Source of the DNA: Hofstenia miamia
Taxonomy: Eukaryota; Xenacoelomorpha; Acoela
Direction of reading: 5' to 3'
Assembly (NCBI GenBank): GCA_004352715.1
Contig: SCFE01000004.1
Location: 1,976,453 to 2,040,452 of the forward strand
Length of the DNA: 64,000 bases
The position numbers and the translations under genes are program-made. Under the pieces are notes generated by a model. It ran no database searches, was not told the origin of the DNA, and was given only the letters and a program-made list of their open reading frames with translations. This document shows positions 1 through 12,056 of this stretch, one piece after another (positions within the stretch are counted from its first letter, which is position 1; each line of letters opens with the position of its first letter).

Positions 1-300
1 TTGATAAGCCCAATGTCAAGGTAATCTTTTTGAGCAACTTGCGTTTATAACAAAAATAACAAGCATGAACTTACCTTATGAAAAACTATTTGAATTTCAA
101 ATTGTATAGATTTTGTATCATTGTTTTTCAAGAAGAGCTGAGTGTTTTAATATATACCAATCACCAAACATGTCTTACATTTTTATTTTGCATATTTTGT
201 TAATTATTATATTGGCTATTAAGATTGCACTATACATGTACATGTAGTAGGTTTTAAGAAATAAACTGATACGAATCTAGTTGCTACTATTGAAGGGGCA
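1..300. other. AT-rich non-coding, nothing recognised
   Basis: AT-rich sequence with no open frame of note on either strand and no repeat structure that I could see. Confidence 0.5.
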
Positions 301-1190
301 GCAATTTTGCTAATGCACCCCCTCATATATTTTTTCTCGCTGGGCCCCTGGGTATGGTGGTCGGGGTTACTCAAACAATCAACAGACTGATGAGTGGGTG
401 AATCTACGATCCTGTTCCGGACCTTAATCCCCGGAAGTATGCCACTAAGCCCGGTTTGATAGTGAGAAACCTCTGGCGACCCCTGGCGACAGAGTGCTGA
501 CCTGTGTCTATTCTGATCAGCAGAGTGAATCCGGATGACGAACTTCAGTTGAGAGGGTTGCGCCTCTCCTGCTTTGGCCAACCAAGGCTACTAACGGAGG
601 TAGCTAAGAGAGCGCCTGCAGTCTACTATAAAGATCCGAAAATTATATTGGAGAATGCGACACTGAATGCAAATCATCTAGTGATTAGAGACTCCGTGGC
701 GCTATAAAGTAGTATGTCGGATCAAAACTACCTGTGGCACAGCAAAACTGCCTAACAGGAAAGCATTCAAACGCTGGCCTAGGCCTATCTCATAGGCCAG
801 AGACAAAGAGTCATCCCTGTATGACTGCCCCATGAGATGCACTTCTGAAACTGGCACCAGTAGCAGTCCTTGCCAACAGTGTTACCACTGTGTTGCCGTC
901 TATCTACCCGAAAAACAAAACAGACAGGCTCCTCGACCGTTACCGCCCCCACATGCACAAAGTACATATGGTGAGACCTTTTCTACCCTGTTGTTTTACG
1001 TCAACTGTAGGTACGGGACTACGTACAGCGATGCGCCTGTCGAGTGTTAGCTCTGCGCCACCTTTCTGGTTGGGCTTTCGACTTTCAGCTTGGCTGGTTG
1101 GCTTGGGAACCACCGCGAGGAGGTACTCTCTGGAACGATTTAGGCACCCTGCCCTTCCGGTATGGCCTCGTTGGCACTAGAAATCAAATT
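300..1190. other. GC-richer block, unrecognised, possibly mobile-element derived
   Basis: This stretch is clearly richer in G+C than its flanks and starts and stops abruptly. Short overlapping frames occur on both strands but none resembles a protein I know. An imperfect hairpin sits near 776-803 (ctggcctag pairing with ataggccag). The abrupt composition change suggests an inserted element, perhaps a leader or LTR, but I see no terminal repeats or target duplication. Confidence 0.3.
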
Positions 1191-1780
1191 TCAGGTGAGC
1201 GTTTATGATGTGTATTGCGTACAACGATATATTCATGGGATACATGATCACGTTAAAAACGTTTTATTTGTGAAAACTTCTTGTATATGGCTCCATTTTA
1301 GAAATCATGGTGTGCTTCAGAAAGCATGCCATAAAATTATCAATTGAATAAATGAGACACCTTTAATTTAACACATGGTAATCCTAACTGCACTTAAGTT
1401 TCATAAAACATTACCCTAAAATTTGTCATAATCGATTATCATTTTTAGAGGTAAACATTCCGTTATTAACACTCAAAGGGTTTATTATATTATACATTGA
1501 AAAAATTTTATAATAGTGCATACAAAATAATAGCTTGCATATCAATGTGTGTAAATCGTCTGAACTTGATAATACAAGCATTATGGATCAGATAATGCAA
1601 TAGTGTTGAACCTTGTTGAGAAATATATGGCCAATTAAACAGTATCATGCCAACTAGTAGTGGATTTAAGGGGGCTATGCGACTGCAGTCCTCCTCCCAT
1701 GAGGAAGCAAAAGGGAGTGCAGCTATTAGATTACTTTGTGCAAATAGTAAAAAAGTTGGAAAATTCCAAATTAATAACAA
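1190..1780. other. AT-rich non-coding
   Basis: No supported gene. It separates the GC-richer block from the reverse transcriptase remnant. Confidence 0.4.
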
Positions 1781-1971
1781 TCTTGTTGCAGTCCGATGTT
1801 TCGAGTCTGGAGAGGGGGTACTGTCGCAATAGTATGTTGCTGGCTCCTGCTAAATGCAATGTCTTGGTAATTAGTGGTATTGATAAGAAATTCCTGATTG
1901 ACGGTGCCACTATGCCAACTAATGGATCTTTGTCGGATTTAGGGGTTCAGATGGACTCGAGTATGTCATAG
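1780..1971 (+). pseudogene. Non-LTR retrotransposon reverse transcriptase remnant
   Basis: The frame running through 1,780-1,971 resembles the segment after the catalytic box of LINE reverse transcriptases: a short helix, the motif AKCNVLVIS (around 1,849), a stretch reading KKFLIDG, and DLGVQMDSSM (around 1,936). In LINEs of the CR1/Jockey type this order (KC, a strand, DLGV, D/S-x-L) joins palm to thumb. Nothing upstream forms an RT palm and the frame stops just after DLGV, so this is a short 5'- and 3'-truncated relic. The clade cannot be decided from 60 residues. Confidence 0.55.
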
Positions 1972-1974
1972 ACA

Positions 1975-4030
1975 AACCATATTTCTATCAAGCTAATTTT
2001 TCAAAGATTAACTAAAATTTGAAAGCCTATAAGCAAACATTTGCTTACTGGTACTTCCTTTATTAATGTGAGATATTGTAACGTAATTTGAACTTCTATT
2101 TTTTTCTATTTTTTCTGCAAGTATGTAGAAGTATTATTGTTAAATACTTGCCACAAATATTTTATGATCAAATACTTAATTATTGCACTGCATTTGCCAT
2201 CATTAATGAGTTGATTTTATCAAGACTCTATTAACCTATGAAACATAAAATTGCATAGTTCAATACGAAAAAAACATTAAAAATTGTCCATTCTGGAAAA
2301 GAAATGCAATAATGACTTCATCAAAAATGCAATGATTTTCTGAAAACTTCTAAGACGTCATCACTAATAATTTGTCGATTTTAGCTTTGAGATTAAAACC
2401 AAAAATGTAATGAATTTCATATTTGGTAACTGAGGATTCCCCAAATTATGGTCATTATTATTACAAAACTTCAGTGATTTGAAGGGAGATCTAAAATTCA
2501 ACCGATTTGAATTTTCTTTTGCAAAATAATTTTTAAACAAAACTGCACCACATAAGTTAGTTCAAAGACATCTTTTCAAGCATGACCAAAATAGGGCCAA
2601 CCCCAGTGTACAATTAATTTGATTACTTTTTAAATGTTCTATGATACAGAATGATTAGTGAGTATCGGAGAATTACGCTATTGATTTTAACGGATTAGAA
2701 AACTCCCTTAATAAGACAGTTGTCGGTCTTTTTGGGTTTCCACTCGGTTTTTAGGATCGAAAATCTGGATCACTCTAGTTGCTTATTTTTATGTGTTTCT
2801 TACAATGCATTTTATCACCTGAAGTCATCATGTGTTGATTTCAATTCTAGTGTAATTGGATTTTTGTTGAGATATTATGGTAATGTACTAATATTTTAAA
2901 ATATTACTGTCGAAAATGGGAAAAAGCAGAGTCGAGGAATACTTTACACTTTTGAGTTCTCTTGATTCAATGATTGATAATATAACTGCTGAACTATGTG
3001 TCTTGAGTGCTGCAATGATAGATCATCCTCGACGAGGCCAACTGTAATATTACAGTTGGCCCTGTCCTCGGACACTACTTCACTACTTCACTTCATTACC
3101 TTCTCTTAATATTGATGATGTTTCACGATTACTGAAATTTGATTGCAGCAATTGTCCACCAGTGGGTCAATGGCCAAAATCCTCTTTTAGGCCGGGCGGT
3201 TGTACTTGGCTACATGGGGAGTCATTCACTTGTTTAAATAATGCTCCTTTATTAGCTTTAATTTTCATTTCTCTTATGTTGGCTTAATTTTTCTAAATTT
3301 ATTCCTAAATATTTGTGCTTCCTAAATATATTTGCCTTTTGTGATTTCATAGATCCAAGATATGCTAGTGATTATAGAAAAATTAATCACTTTCTTCTAT
3401 TCTCTAGCAATATTGATTACAATTTCACATGCACTCCAACAAATTCGCCCAGTTAACATTACTCGAGTCAGAGCCTGGTGATTTGAAATGCAAAAAACGT
3501 AAGGGAGTAAGTAGAATATTGTTTCAAATTTTATCCAAGTCGTTAAAATACAGAATATCACAAAATCCAATTCAAAAATAGTTCGCCAACAAGTTAGAGA
3601 GTTTCACAGGTAAAGAAGTATATTTTAGATCTATATTTTGCATTTAACTAACCATTAAACAGTTGATCTTGAATTTTTCGTAGATGGCCTCATTTTATTT
3701 GATTACGTGCAGTCATTTTGTAAAAAAACAATGTATGCGTCCCTCCCCAACTTTTCTCATAAGCGCGCAACCTGGTAAATGACTAACAGTATATAAAAAT
3801 TATATGTATGTACATCGATTTAAGATAACGTAGAATTTTTTGGATTGAACTTTTTACTGTGCAACTTTAATTATTTGACTTGCTGCAATATCTGTATTTA
3901 GTATTTTGATGAAAAATTTGAACGCTCTCAGTCTTATAAATCCACGCTATTCAACGAGAGAATTAGCTGTATCATAAAATGTGATCCATAATCGTACGAC
4001 ATCTGAGTTCCAATAAAGTTCAGAAATTGG
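1975..4030. other. AT-rich intergenic, nothing recognised
   Basis: Apart from a perfect palindrome at 3,036-3,061 I see no coding or structured feature in this 2 kb stretch. Confidence 0.5.
3036..3061. repeat. 26-bp perfect palindrome
   Basis: The sequence GGCCAACTGTAA followed by its complement is an uninterrupted 13+13 palindrome in otherwise AT-rich DNA, flanked by a second, looser pair (cctcgacga and cctgtcctcgg). It could extrude as a cruciform or mark the centre of a decayed inverted-repeat element. No function can be assigned. Confidence 0.7.
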
Positions 4031-4680
4031 GTGCTGAGTACTGCATTCGTTAACAGAGAAGAACAAATTTCAACGCGTCGCCATCAACACCTCTTTGTTT
4101 TCACGTAATCGCCAAAAAACAACAGCACCAATAGTTTTTGTCTCGAATTGTTACAGGCATGAAAAGTGGTGCATATCAGTGAACTTCAAGCAAAGAAAAC
4201 AGTGGCTCCGTCCTGAAAAACTGCAACGCCCCGTGTGAAGGCTGAAGTCCATCCATGCAAAGTCCTACTCTGCGTTTGCTGGGATCCAGAAATCGTATTG
4301 CATTACGAACTGCTTCCCAGAAATCAGACAATCACTGCTGAAGTTTATTGTCAGCGACTTCGACGTCTCGAAAAAGCAATTCAAGAAAAGCGACCAAGAA
4401 TGAAACATGTTATTCTGTTCCATGAAATTACGAGCCACATGTCGCACGAGTGATAAAACAAGTCATCAAAGACTTCCACTTGTTTCGCTCGCTCTCAAAC
4501 AGTCTTCACGAGACTTCCTTCACTGACGACATAGCTCTTGAAAATTAGATCGGTGATTTCTTCGCCTTAAATCATCAAACTTTTTCAAAACAGGAATAAG
4601 ACAATCGCCAGAGCGTTGGAATTAAGTGATCGATCACGACGGAAATTACGTCATTGATTAAGTAGCTGAGTTGAATTTAT
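4030..4680 (+). pseudogene. Mariner-family transposase remnant
   Basis: The central open stretch (4,235-4,453) carries the mariner transposase signature YELLPRNQTITAEVYCQRL followed by AIQEKRP, known from the Tc1/mariner DDE domain. Downstream in shifted frames come an HLFRSL-like stretch (about 4,475), and an FFKTGIRQSPERW-like stretch (about 4,575) typical of the mariner C-terminus. Upstream there is a KQRKQWL-like linker. The block that normally carries the second catalytic Asp reads FHEITSHMSHE, so that Asp is missing, and several frameshifts and stops follow. This is a dead copy. Terminal inverted repeats were not found. Confidence 0.8.
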
Positions 4681-4912
4681 TGAGTTTGATAATACACTTG
4701 TATTTTTTATTTTACACTTTTTATTCAATATATTTTAATAAGCTACGTTTTTCGAATAAAATAATATATATTCTACATACAAGTTGTCGCTAAATTCCTG
4801 GAATTGCATTATAAAAAACATATTAAGCCACTACATTTCTTATTTTCATGCAAAGAATATATCAAAACAATGGTCCCATTTAACAAAATATTTATCCTAA
4901 AGTCACAAAAGT

Positions 4913-6253
4913 TTAAGCAAGTGTAAAATATTGCAGTTTTAAATTGCGATGAGTGCTATTGAGCTCGAATTGGGATAAATCTGCGTACGAAGGTTTGAAC
5001 ACAATTTTCCAATGACCAACTTTATGTAGAATAATCGAAGAGAACACTATTCGCTCTTCAGAAGACATTCTAATATGATACTCTTTTATGTCTTTGTACT
5101 CTAGGGATATTCCAAAGATATTCAAGTGATCCTCGTGATAAACTAAATCAAAAATTCCTTTGGAGTATGTAACAATTGATGTTGAATTGGGCCTATATGA
5201 ATCGGAGTTACTATTGAAGTTGAAGCTAAGCGAATGACACATATTGGGGTATGAGTAAATGAGGCTCGGCATCGTAAAGATCACTGAGTTTCCACGCAGC
5301 TGATCAGTGCAATTTATATTACATGTGAACTGAACTTGATAATACAGCTGCCACATATCACGCACGAACACCACATCAATACAGTACTGTATTGAAGAAT
5401 TTGTAGCCTCCAGTGCAACCGACTCGAATTTTTCCTTTAATAATGGAATTGGACAATCGATATAAAATGTAAAAAATGACGTTCCCCTTTGAAGATTTGT
5501 GTTCTCATAATGAATACAAACAGCCTTCTGTTTGGCAAAAAGTGTAATTTTCTTTATACGAGTGTTACATAGAAGATTTCCTGTTGTGTAAAGGTCAATC
5601 CGTAATGTCATCGCGTTCTTTGACTCATAAAATGGATTGATGGTGTATGTCTGTATATCAGAATTGGAGCAATAACTTCTACTTCTAAATCTTCTGCAAT
5701 TATTCGCAATACAATGAACGGGACCCACCGATATTTCCAATTTACTTCCAGTGCAAGTTACTGCATTATCACCGTGAAAAAATCTTAAATACCTAATTGC
5801 AGTTGCGTCTCGTGAACTAAGTAAAATATTACGCATTCTCATAGGTGATGTATTAGTAACATAAAGGTTTGAAAACTCAATTATTTTTGAACTAGAAATG
5901 TTTATCTCCATTTTTATATTAGAATTAAGTTTAAATATTGCGGAACAAATTTCCTTGATAATAAAAATTTCCATTCTATAGTAAGAATCATTCCTTGGCA
6001 ACCACAAAAAGCTTCGTTCATTATATTTCACATCGGCTTGTTTGAACTCGGTTTTGAGAGCGTAACATATCATTGTTTCTAGTACCCAAACAGTTGAAAG
6101 GCAGTCATCTTCTTTAAATTTATCGCACCATTCGACACAACCTTCACTGGAGAATGTTTGTATATTGGCATTTGCTTCACTTACTAAAGCTGTAAGACTT
6201 TTATATGCCGATGTATGAACAAAACAACAAACTAGCAGTGCAATTATCGTCAT
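4913..6253 (-). CDS. Secreted, N-glycosylated orphan protein, 446 aa
   Basis: A single uninterrupted 446-residue frame starting at the ATG at 6,253. The N-terminus (MTIIALLVCCFVHTSAY) is a good signal peptide with likely cleavage near residue 16-18, and no further membrane segment is obvious. The mature chain has many cysteines spread over its length and several N-x-S/T sites (NIS, NTS, NSS, NCT, NST), so it looks like an extracellular glycoprotein. There is no low-complexity or transposon motif and no intron, which is unusual beside the many-exon genes elsewhere in the window. I do not recognise a domain. It could be a lineage-specific secreted or surface protein. An additional 5' exon cannot be excluded, but the signal peptide makes this start convincing. 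Confidence 0.65.
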   Translation of the reverse strand: MTIIALLVCCFVHTSAYKSLTALVSEANANIQTFSSEGCVEWCDKFKEDDCLSTVWVLETMICYALKTEFKQADVKYNERSFLWLPRNDSYYRMEIFIIKEICSAIFKLNSNIKMEINISSSKIIEFSNLYVTNTSPMRMRNILLSSRDATAIRYLRFFHGDNAVTCTGSKLEISVGPVHCIANNCRRFRSRSYCSNSDIQTYTINPFYESKNAMTLRIDLYTTGNLLCNTRIKKITLFAKQKAVCIHYENTNLQRGTSFFTFYIDCPIPLLKEKFESVALEATNSSIQYCIDVVFVRDMWQLYYQVQFTCNINCTDQLRGNSVIFTMPSLIYSYPNMCHSLSFNFNSNSDSYRPNSTSIVTYSKGIFDLVYHEDHLNIFGISLEYKDIKEYHIRMSSEERIVFSSIILHKVGHWKIVFKPSYADLSQFELNSTHRNLKLQYFTLA

Positions 6254-7080
6254 TCGAACGTCTTCTAAAAAAAAGTTTCTATGCGTTTATCGCTCATGAC
6301 AAAGATGTTCCCTTATAATTAAAAATTTATCGATCATTCGCCGGTAAATTTATGAAAATTTACTCGTCAAGAAATGAATTAAAAATTAATTACTTCAGAA
6401 ATTGTTATGTTAGTTTCCAGTTATACTTCCGTTTTTTTCAATTTTATTGAACAATCTTGTCGTTTGCATGTTGAACGAAGCAATACAGAAAATTTACACT
6501 TGGGTAATTGAATTCGAAAATGTTGTGTTGAGAAAAGTTTAGTTTGCTATTTCAAGATATGTTATACCCTAGACTACCTTAATTTTCATTCTTCAAGTAT
6601 TTTTACTAGGGGCATATGCTTTCCAGATTTGAATGATTTATTTGTATGCCTATCTAATATGAAAATGCACATATGAGTGCTGCATAATGTTAAGCTTTTA
6701 AAATTTTCAACATATCAGTTGTTTCTTTAATGTTTGATTCGAAAAGTAACATTTAGGAGTATTTTTTGAAATAAAATATAACTTACAAACAATATAACAA
6801 ACAGAAAACGAGAATAAAATGGTTTACATGTTTGCATGTACTTAGAATTATGTCATCTAAATTTAATTAATAAAAACAGCTTAATGATTTCATATATATA
6901 TTTCTTTACCTTCAAATAACAATGATTACCAATTTAGACTTAATATCCTTTGTGGACTATTTGCAAATAGATAATCTTAAGACTTAAAATTGGATAACTA
7001 ATTGAATACAATTCTGAAACTACCTTAGCATTCCATATGCAGTAAGTGGATTTTGTACAGTCAGGGCGCAGACTTCCAGC
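6254..7080. other. AT-rich intergenic, upstream of the secreted orphan gene
   Basis: Probably holds the promoter of the minus-strand gene that starts at 6,253, but no motif stands out from the AT-rich background. Confidence 0.4.
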
Positions 7081-7640
7081 AAGCAGCTAAGACTAACCAA
7101 TTTTATTTTCTTGGACAACTACAAAATCCTAAATATGCATAAACTTTAAAAAAGTTCAAATATTCACTAAATGTTTGCAACGCTACACTGAAACTTAATG
7201 AAGGAAAATTAAACAAAGCAAAAACAAACTGGACTGCCAAAAATCGCCTGACACTATGGGCAATTTCAGACCAGGCTAACATGGTTTGAGAAAGTGATGT
7301 TATTATCTAGAGTGAGTATTGCGCTTCTACTAATGACACCAACCATGACTGCTCATGCCACGGGAGAGCTGAAACAGTGCTAGATTTTCAATCAATTTCG
7401 TGTAAAAGGAACATCCACAACAACCTGTTGTGGGAACCTCCTTTCTAATAGAAGTGTTATTCCTCCTCAAGTATCATTTCTACACAAAACAAGACTAAAC
7501 AATTTTGTTTTCTTGGGCATCAACAAACTTTAGATACACAGAAGTCATAAACATTTACAAACTCCAAATAAATGTCTAAAAAATAAACTTAAACTAAATG
7601 AAACAACATTAAGCCAACCAAAAAACAGAAAGACCTGCTA
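7080..7640. repeat. Pair of diverged direct repeats
   Basis: A segment around 7,085-7,225 (reading aagactaaccaattttattt, then cttggacaactacaaa, then aaacttaatgaag) recurs in diverged form around 7,487-7,625 (aagactaaacaattttgttt, then cttgggcatcaacaaa, then aaactaaatgaa). This looks like two old copies of one dispersed repeat. Boundaries are approximate. Confidence 0.45.
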
Positions 7641-8513
7641 GCCTGGACAGCCGAAACATCATCTTACAACAATATATTTTACAATATATTTTAAGTTGTG
7701 TTAATTAAAAGTCTTCAGGCCCAACAGTAATGGGGAAGGCAGCATTCATGTGATTCAAATTTGAACGATTTGACAAATGATATATTTCTCTACAAAATTC
7801 TGGGTAATGGCCCCTTTCGCCCTCTCTGGCCACGCCTATGCGTTGGATCACCGTGCTGAATGATGTTAGTACATCATACAAAATTTATCAACCATTCCAA
7901 ATGGCATTTCGAAGTTCATTAATAATTCAATGTTAAGCAATTGATTTAAATAATTAACATTTTTAGAAATTTCTTTGTTTATTCGTAGTTTGATTTCCCT
8001 AGCGAATTTCTCAACTGAATTTCCATTGTTTCGTAGCTATGTAACACTAAATGTAGCAGCAAGATTCTTTAGAAAATTTCTGATGGAAAATCATGCGAAT
8101 GTAATATATGTGGTAAGACATATAGTAGCTTTCTTTTGTAACGGACTTGGGCGTTTCTGAATGAGAAGATCCCTCATAGGTTTGATATTGGGTAAAACCC
8201 CATTATTTTAAATAATACGCGATGAGATAAAGTACAAAATCTGATAATCTTATTGCAAAATGTTCAATAAGAAGCTAAAACATTTCATATCAAAATGTTC
8301 ACCCACTTACTTCAAAATTGTATTATTCGTGATCGTGACTTTGTTTTCATTTGTGTCCTTGTTAATTAACGCTATACGCTATAATGCCTGAATTACAAAA
8401 ACAAATGAAATAAAAGTACCAGAATACAAAATATGCTTGTTTTCTATTAAAATTCCAATTAAATACAGTTATTGCAAATGCATTATAGGTGGTTCATACG
8501 GAAAAATACATTC
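7640..8513. other. Mostly non-coding, with one possible exon
   Basis: The stretch contains only the weak exon candidate at 7,967-8,112; the rest shows nothing I can support. Confidence 0.35.
7967..8112 (+). CDS. Possible internal exon, unknown protein
   Basis: An open stretch bounded by a good acceptor (aacatttttag before 7,967) and a good donor (GTAAGA at 8,113), with entry phase 1 and exit phase 0, coding for about 48 residues. Neighbouring exons were not found and the protein is not recognised, so this rests on splice-site quality alone and may be chance. Confidence 0.2.
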
Positions 8514-8699
8514 TCAATGTTTTGGCCTGCTGCAATAGCCCCAGGTTATATTGGACATTTTTTGTATTGACTTCTTCCACATAAACCACGTTTCGTTAAT
8601 ACTAAAACAGCGATTACTCTTTGAGAATAAATTTACATCTGATGCTTTAAATGCGAAAATAATGAATAGAAACAAAATGCCTATAAATGCCAAATTCAA
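8514..8699 (-). CDS. Possible small secreted peptide, 61 aa
   Basis: A 61-residue frame starting with a hydrophobic leader (MNLAFIGILFLFIIFAFKAS) that scores by eye as a signal peptide, followed by about 40 residues with two cysteines. No homologue is recognised. Length alone is not significant in AT-rich DNA. The leader is the only support. Confidence 0.25.
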   Translation of the reverse strand: MNLAFIGILFLFIIFAFKASDVNLFSKSNRCFSINETWFMWKKSIQKMSNITWGYCSRPKH

Positions 8700-8744
8700 T
8701 CAGATTATCAACGTTTTTGGAAGCTCGTGTTTTTGCTAAATATC

Positions 8745-8772
8745 ATGGCCGTCTTTAAATAGAGACGGCCAT
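8745..8772. repeat. 10-bp stem-loop
   Basis: ATGGCCGTCT at 8,745-8,754 and its exact complement AGACGGCCAT at 8,763-8,772 enclose an 8-nt loop. It lies just beyond the start side of the small minus-strand frame. It could be an RNA hairpin or a repeat remnant. Confidence 0.6.
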
Positions 8773-10736
8773 GTAAATATATAATGAATTAAACAAAAAA
8801 TGATTAAAGGTCATCTTGACCTATTGCAGTTTTTCTAGTGTTAAATCTGGTGTTGATTGTATAGTCACTGGAGAAGTACTGAGCTCATGTGTGGTGTTAT
8901 GTGTCTAGATGCTTTCTTAGGACATGACTCTGGCGCAACTGTTCCAACAAACGAGGTATTGTAACGCCTTGTGATAAATACAACCGGGTTGGACAAATCA
9001 CTCTATCACCTAAAATTACAGTAGATGCAATGATGCACTGAAAGAAATGAAATAACTATCAAAGCAATAGATGGCAGAGATAATCTTTTCCGCCTAAAGC
9101 CAGCATCTAGGAAGCCGTGTTTAAAACTATATTGTTTTGCTGAAACATTTATTAATATCTTGACTCTGCATTTCTGGTGTTGTTTCCTGTCATCACTATT
9201 CAATAGCAGCATTTATTCTAAATTTCTTATGTGTAGATGCGAAATAGGTTGAATGCCATGTAAGTTTTGATCACTCTGCTGTTGGGCTGACTATTACGAA
9301 TCCGTACTTATCTACACAGGCTACAGTTCTATTCCATCACATCACAATTCAATAATGCGGGGGTTCTGTAGACTCAAATTGCACTACGGTCCTCCTCAGA
9401 GTTCACCTTTACAATGAATATTGCAGTTATGATTTGAAAATTTTTGATATTTTCAATTTTCTGTTATACGAATATGGAGATATGATATCAAAAATTCCAT
9501 AAATTTCAATTTTTGAGGTCGTTCCGATTTGCTTAGAATCTTAAATATTTATTACATATATCTATATTATATCTATATTTTAGTAATTTTCTTGAGTAAA
9601 TTATTGCTACTCAGCAAAATATGATTTTCAATAAAAACTAATTAATATGTTTCTAATGAGTTCACATCAACATCATGAATTGTAACATAGCTGCCCTTTA
9701 TAGATGACCTGATTGCAATACATAGCCCTCCGTATTGAACAGAAATTTTAATAAAACGTTGTCGAAACAAAATCTTAGACAAAGAACGCCTTTGAGAAAA
9801 AAATTTTATGCCAAGACACTTCTACTACATAAAAATGGCAAAAGGCGATTCAAATTAATAATGATTTTTCATTATTAACATACCTTTACTATGGAGGCCA
9901 AAATATCACCCCCCCCCACCTCATAAAATTGAGTAACAGCATACTTTAAATTTTCTTAGTTATCTAAGCACATACAAAAGTTGGAGTGCTTTTTGGAAAC
10001 CCTTAACAAATGATGAGATATTGTTCAATCTGGTAGGAAAATGTAATGCATCACATTATTTTTTTTCCAGGACCACCTGTTGCATGTGGTGAAACTGAAA
10101 AATGAAAACGTATTACAAGCTATCCACTCTTTTCCACACAGTTTAAATGTGATTTCTAATAAATTTTTGCAATAATTCCTTACTTGATTTGGTTAATCTT
10201 ACTTACAACATTGAAAATCGATTGTGTGTTTGTACAAGAAAGATTAAAGCGCATCGAAAGCATTATTAATGGAAAAATTTTAAGTGCTTTAAGCTGAATT
10301 TTGCAAAATAGAATATACCAAAATATAATTTTGGGGCTGCATTAACTGGCGCAGTTTTGTGCATATCTAAACTGGCGAAACTTTATTAAATAACTATAAT
10401 TAGTTTAGGTTTAGGTCTAGAGTGACGATTTTTTAGGTTATTGGTAAGGCATTATTACTATGTTGGTAAATTTGCAATTGTTTCAACTTTTTGCTATATT
10501 AAAAAAACGCTTAAAAAGAGAAGTTACTTCTGCCTGTTTTAGCTAACATTCAAAGAATCTTCTCCACAAACTTAATACCGTTAGACGAAAATGCAAAATC
10601 GGTCTTCCTAATTTAGCACTTGTTATTCTCACTATTGAAGCTTTATTTATATTAATCAGATAATGATCATGGAGTACTACTGGAGTTTGTAGGTATCCAA
10701 TCAAGTGTATAAAAATTGTTTTGCTTCTAGAAATTA
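8773..10736. other. AT-rich intergenic, nothing recognised
   Basis: No convincing exon, RNA gene or transposon. A short C-tract lies near 9,909. Small frames here lack any recognisable motif. Confidence 0.5.
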
Positions 10737-10904
10737 TGTATATATATANNNNNNNNNNNNNNNNNNNNNNNNNNNNNNNNNNNNNNNNNNNNNNNNNNNN
10801 NNNNNNNNNNNNNNNNNNNNNNNNNNNNNNNNNNNNNNNNNNNNNNNNNNNNNNNNNNNNNNNNNNNNNNNNNNNNNNNNNNNNNNNNNNNNNNNNNNNN
10901 NNNN

Positions 10905-10955
<51 letters not shown>

Positions 10956-10956
10956 T
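10737..10956. repeat. (TA)n microsatellite spanning an assembly gap
   Basis: Pure TA repeats flank a 156-base gap (10,749-10,904). The gap probably exists because the repeat could not be assembled. All frames reported through it are artefacts. Confidence 0.9.
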
Positions 10957-11537
10957 AGAGTGACAATACGAGGTAAACAAGAAAATTTTATACAATAATC
11001 CGACTTTGATTTAAGGTTATGGTCTCCTTCCAATTTGAAGATTATTAACATCAATCATTTTCTGATAGGAGAAACCACACTTCATTGGTGTTACTTAATG
11101 TTTTGGACTAACATCGTTATTTTTTTAATAATCATTCTAATCTTTATACCCGAAAATTTGATATATACATAAGAACATTTAGGATAAATTAATATCTTAA
11201 AATCATTGAATGTCTAAATTCGGCCCGAGCAAGACTGGAATATTTTTATAACTATGACAGAATATATTATGAAATAAATATGACACAAAAGTTGTCAAAT
11301 TTTATATTAAGCAGTTCATAAATATGAATTCTAGACAATAAAACACAACACTGATCTCAAATGCTTAATCTGCGTGAACAATGGGTAAATCGATAAAGGT
11401 GTGGTGAAATTACCCCAGTCCTGCACAGCGAATTCCTTTGAAAAATTATGTGTATATCTTCGCTGATTTTCCCGCTGTGCGGCTGCATGGTTAAATTATT
11501 TATGATATTCTTATGACAAGTATTGCTAGCTGATATA
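10957..11537. other. Intergenic, upstream of the cysteine-rich secreted gene
   Basis: AT-rich with no other gene. Probably contains the promoter and 5' UTR of the gene starting at 11,538. No TATA box can be singled out in such AT-rich DNA. Confidence 0.35.
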
Positions 11538-12056
11538 ATGGCTCTTCATTGCTCATTTCTCTTTGTATATGTCGTATCATTCATTGGTGAACCTATTCGA
11601 GCTCGTTGTATTGCCTTCGGAAGTGAATGCTCAAATTCTTATGAGTGCTGTTCTAAATTCTGCAATCAATTTGACGTATGTGATAAATCTAGAGGATGCT
11701 TTGGTGAAGGCTCAAGTTGTATGGTTTCATCTCAATGTTGCTCAAAATTCTGCAATGAAGATCTTATTTGCCAGGAAAAACATCATTGTGCTTCTAAATA
11801 TGAATATTGTGTTGCGAACGATGACTGTTGCCAAGGAAAATGCACATATTTGAGATTTTGTGATGACTATTCGCCTTGTGGGAAGTTTGGAACGCATTGT
11901 GCTTCCGATTCAAACTGCTGTAGTGAACTTATTTGCAGTGGATACTTCTGCATGCATCCAAACAGCATTCAAAAACAATTTTCAATTCTAGTGTTAGATA
12001 TGATTGACATTCCAGAATTGACAGAGAAAAGCTTGCAAAAGGAGGAGTCTTTCTAA
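11538..12056 (+). CDS. Secreted protein with four tandem knottin-like six-cysteine modules
   Basis: A 172-residue intronless frame. The ATG at 11,538 is preferred to the upstream TTG because it begins a signal peptide (MALHCSFLFVYVVSFIGEP). Four consecutive modules follow, each with the spacing C-x(6)-C-x(5-6)-CC-x(3-4)-C-x(4-6)-C, the disulfide pattern of inhibitor-cystine-knot/knottin folds. Modules 1 and 2 share the block CCSKFCN, showing that they arose by duplication. A cysteine-free acidic tail of about 30 residues ends the protein. Families with this pattern include protease inhibitors, antimicrobial peptides, channel-active peptides and dickkopf/colipase-like domains, and the sequence does not choose among them. 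No dibasic cleavage sites separate the modules, so it probably acts as one chain. Confidence 0.75.
   Translation: MALHCSFLFVYVVSFIGEPIRARCIAFGSECSNSYECCSKFCNQFDVCDKSRGCFGEGSSCMVSSQCCSKFCNEDLICQEKHHCASKYEYCVANDDCCQGKCTYLRFCDDYSPCGKFGTHCASDSNCCSELICSGYFCMHPNSIQKQFSILVLDMIDIPELTEKSLQKEESF

Noticed and set aside
10705-11054. Several frames through the (TA)n run and its gap
   Set aside because: They consist of Tyr-Ile repeats and unknown residues. Product of a microsatellite.
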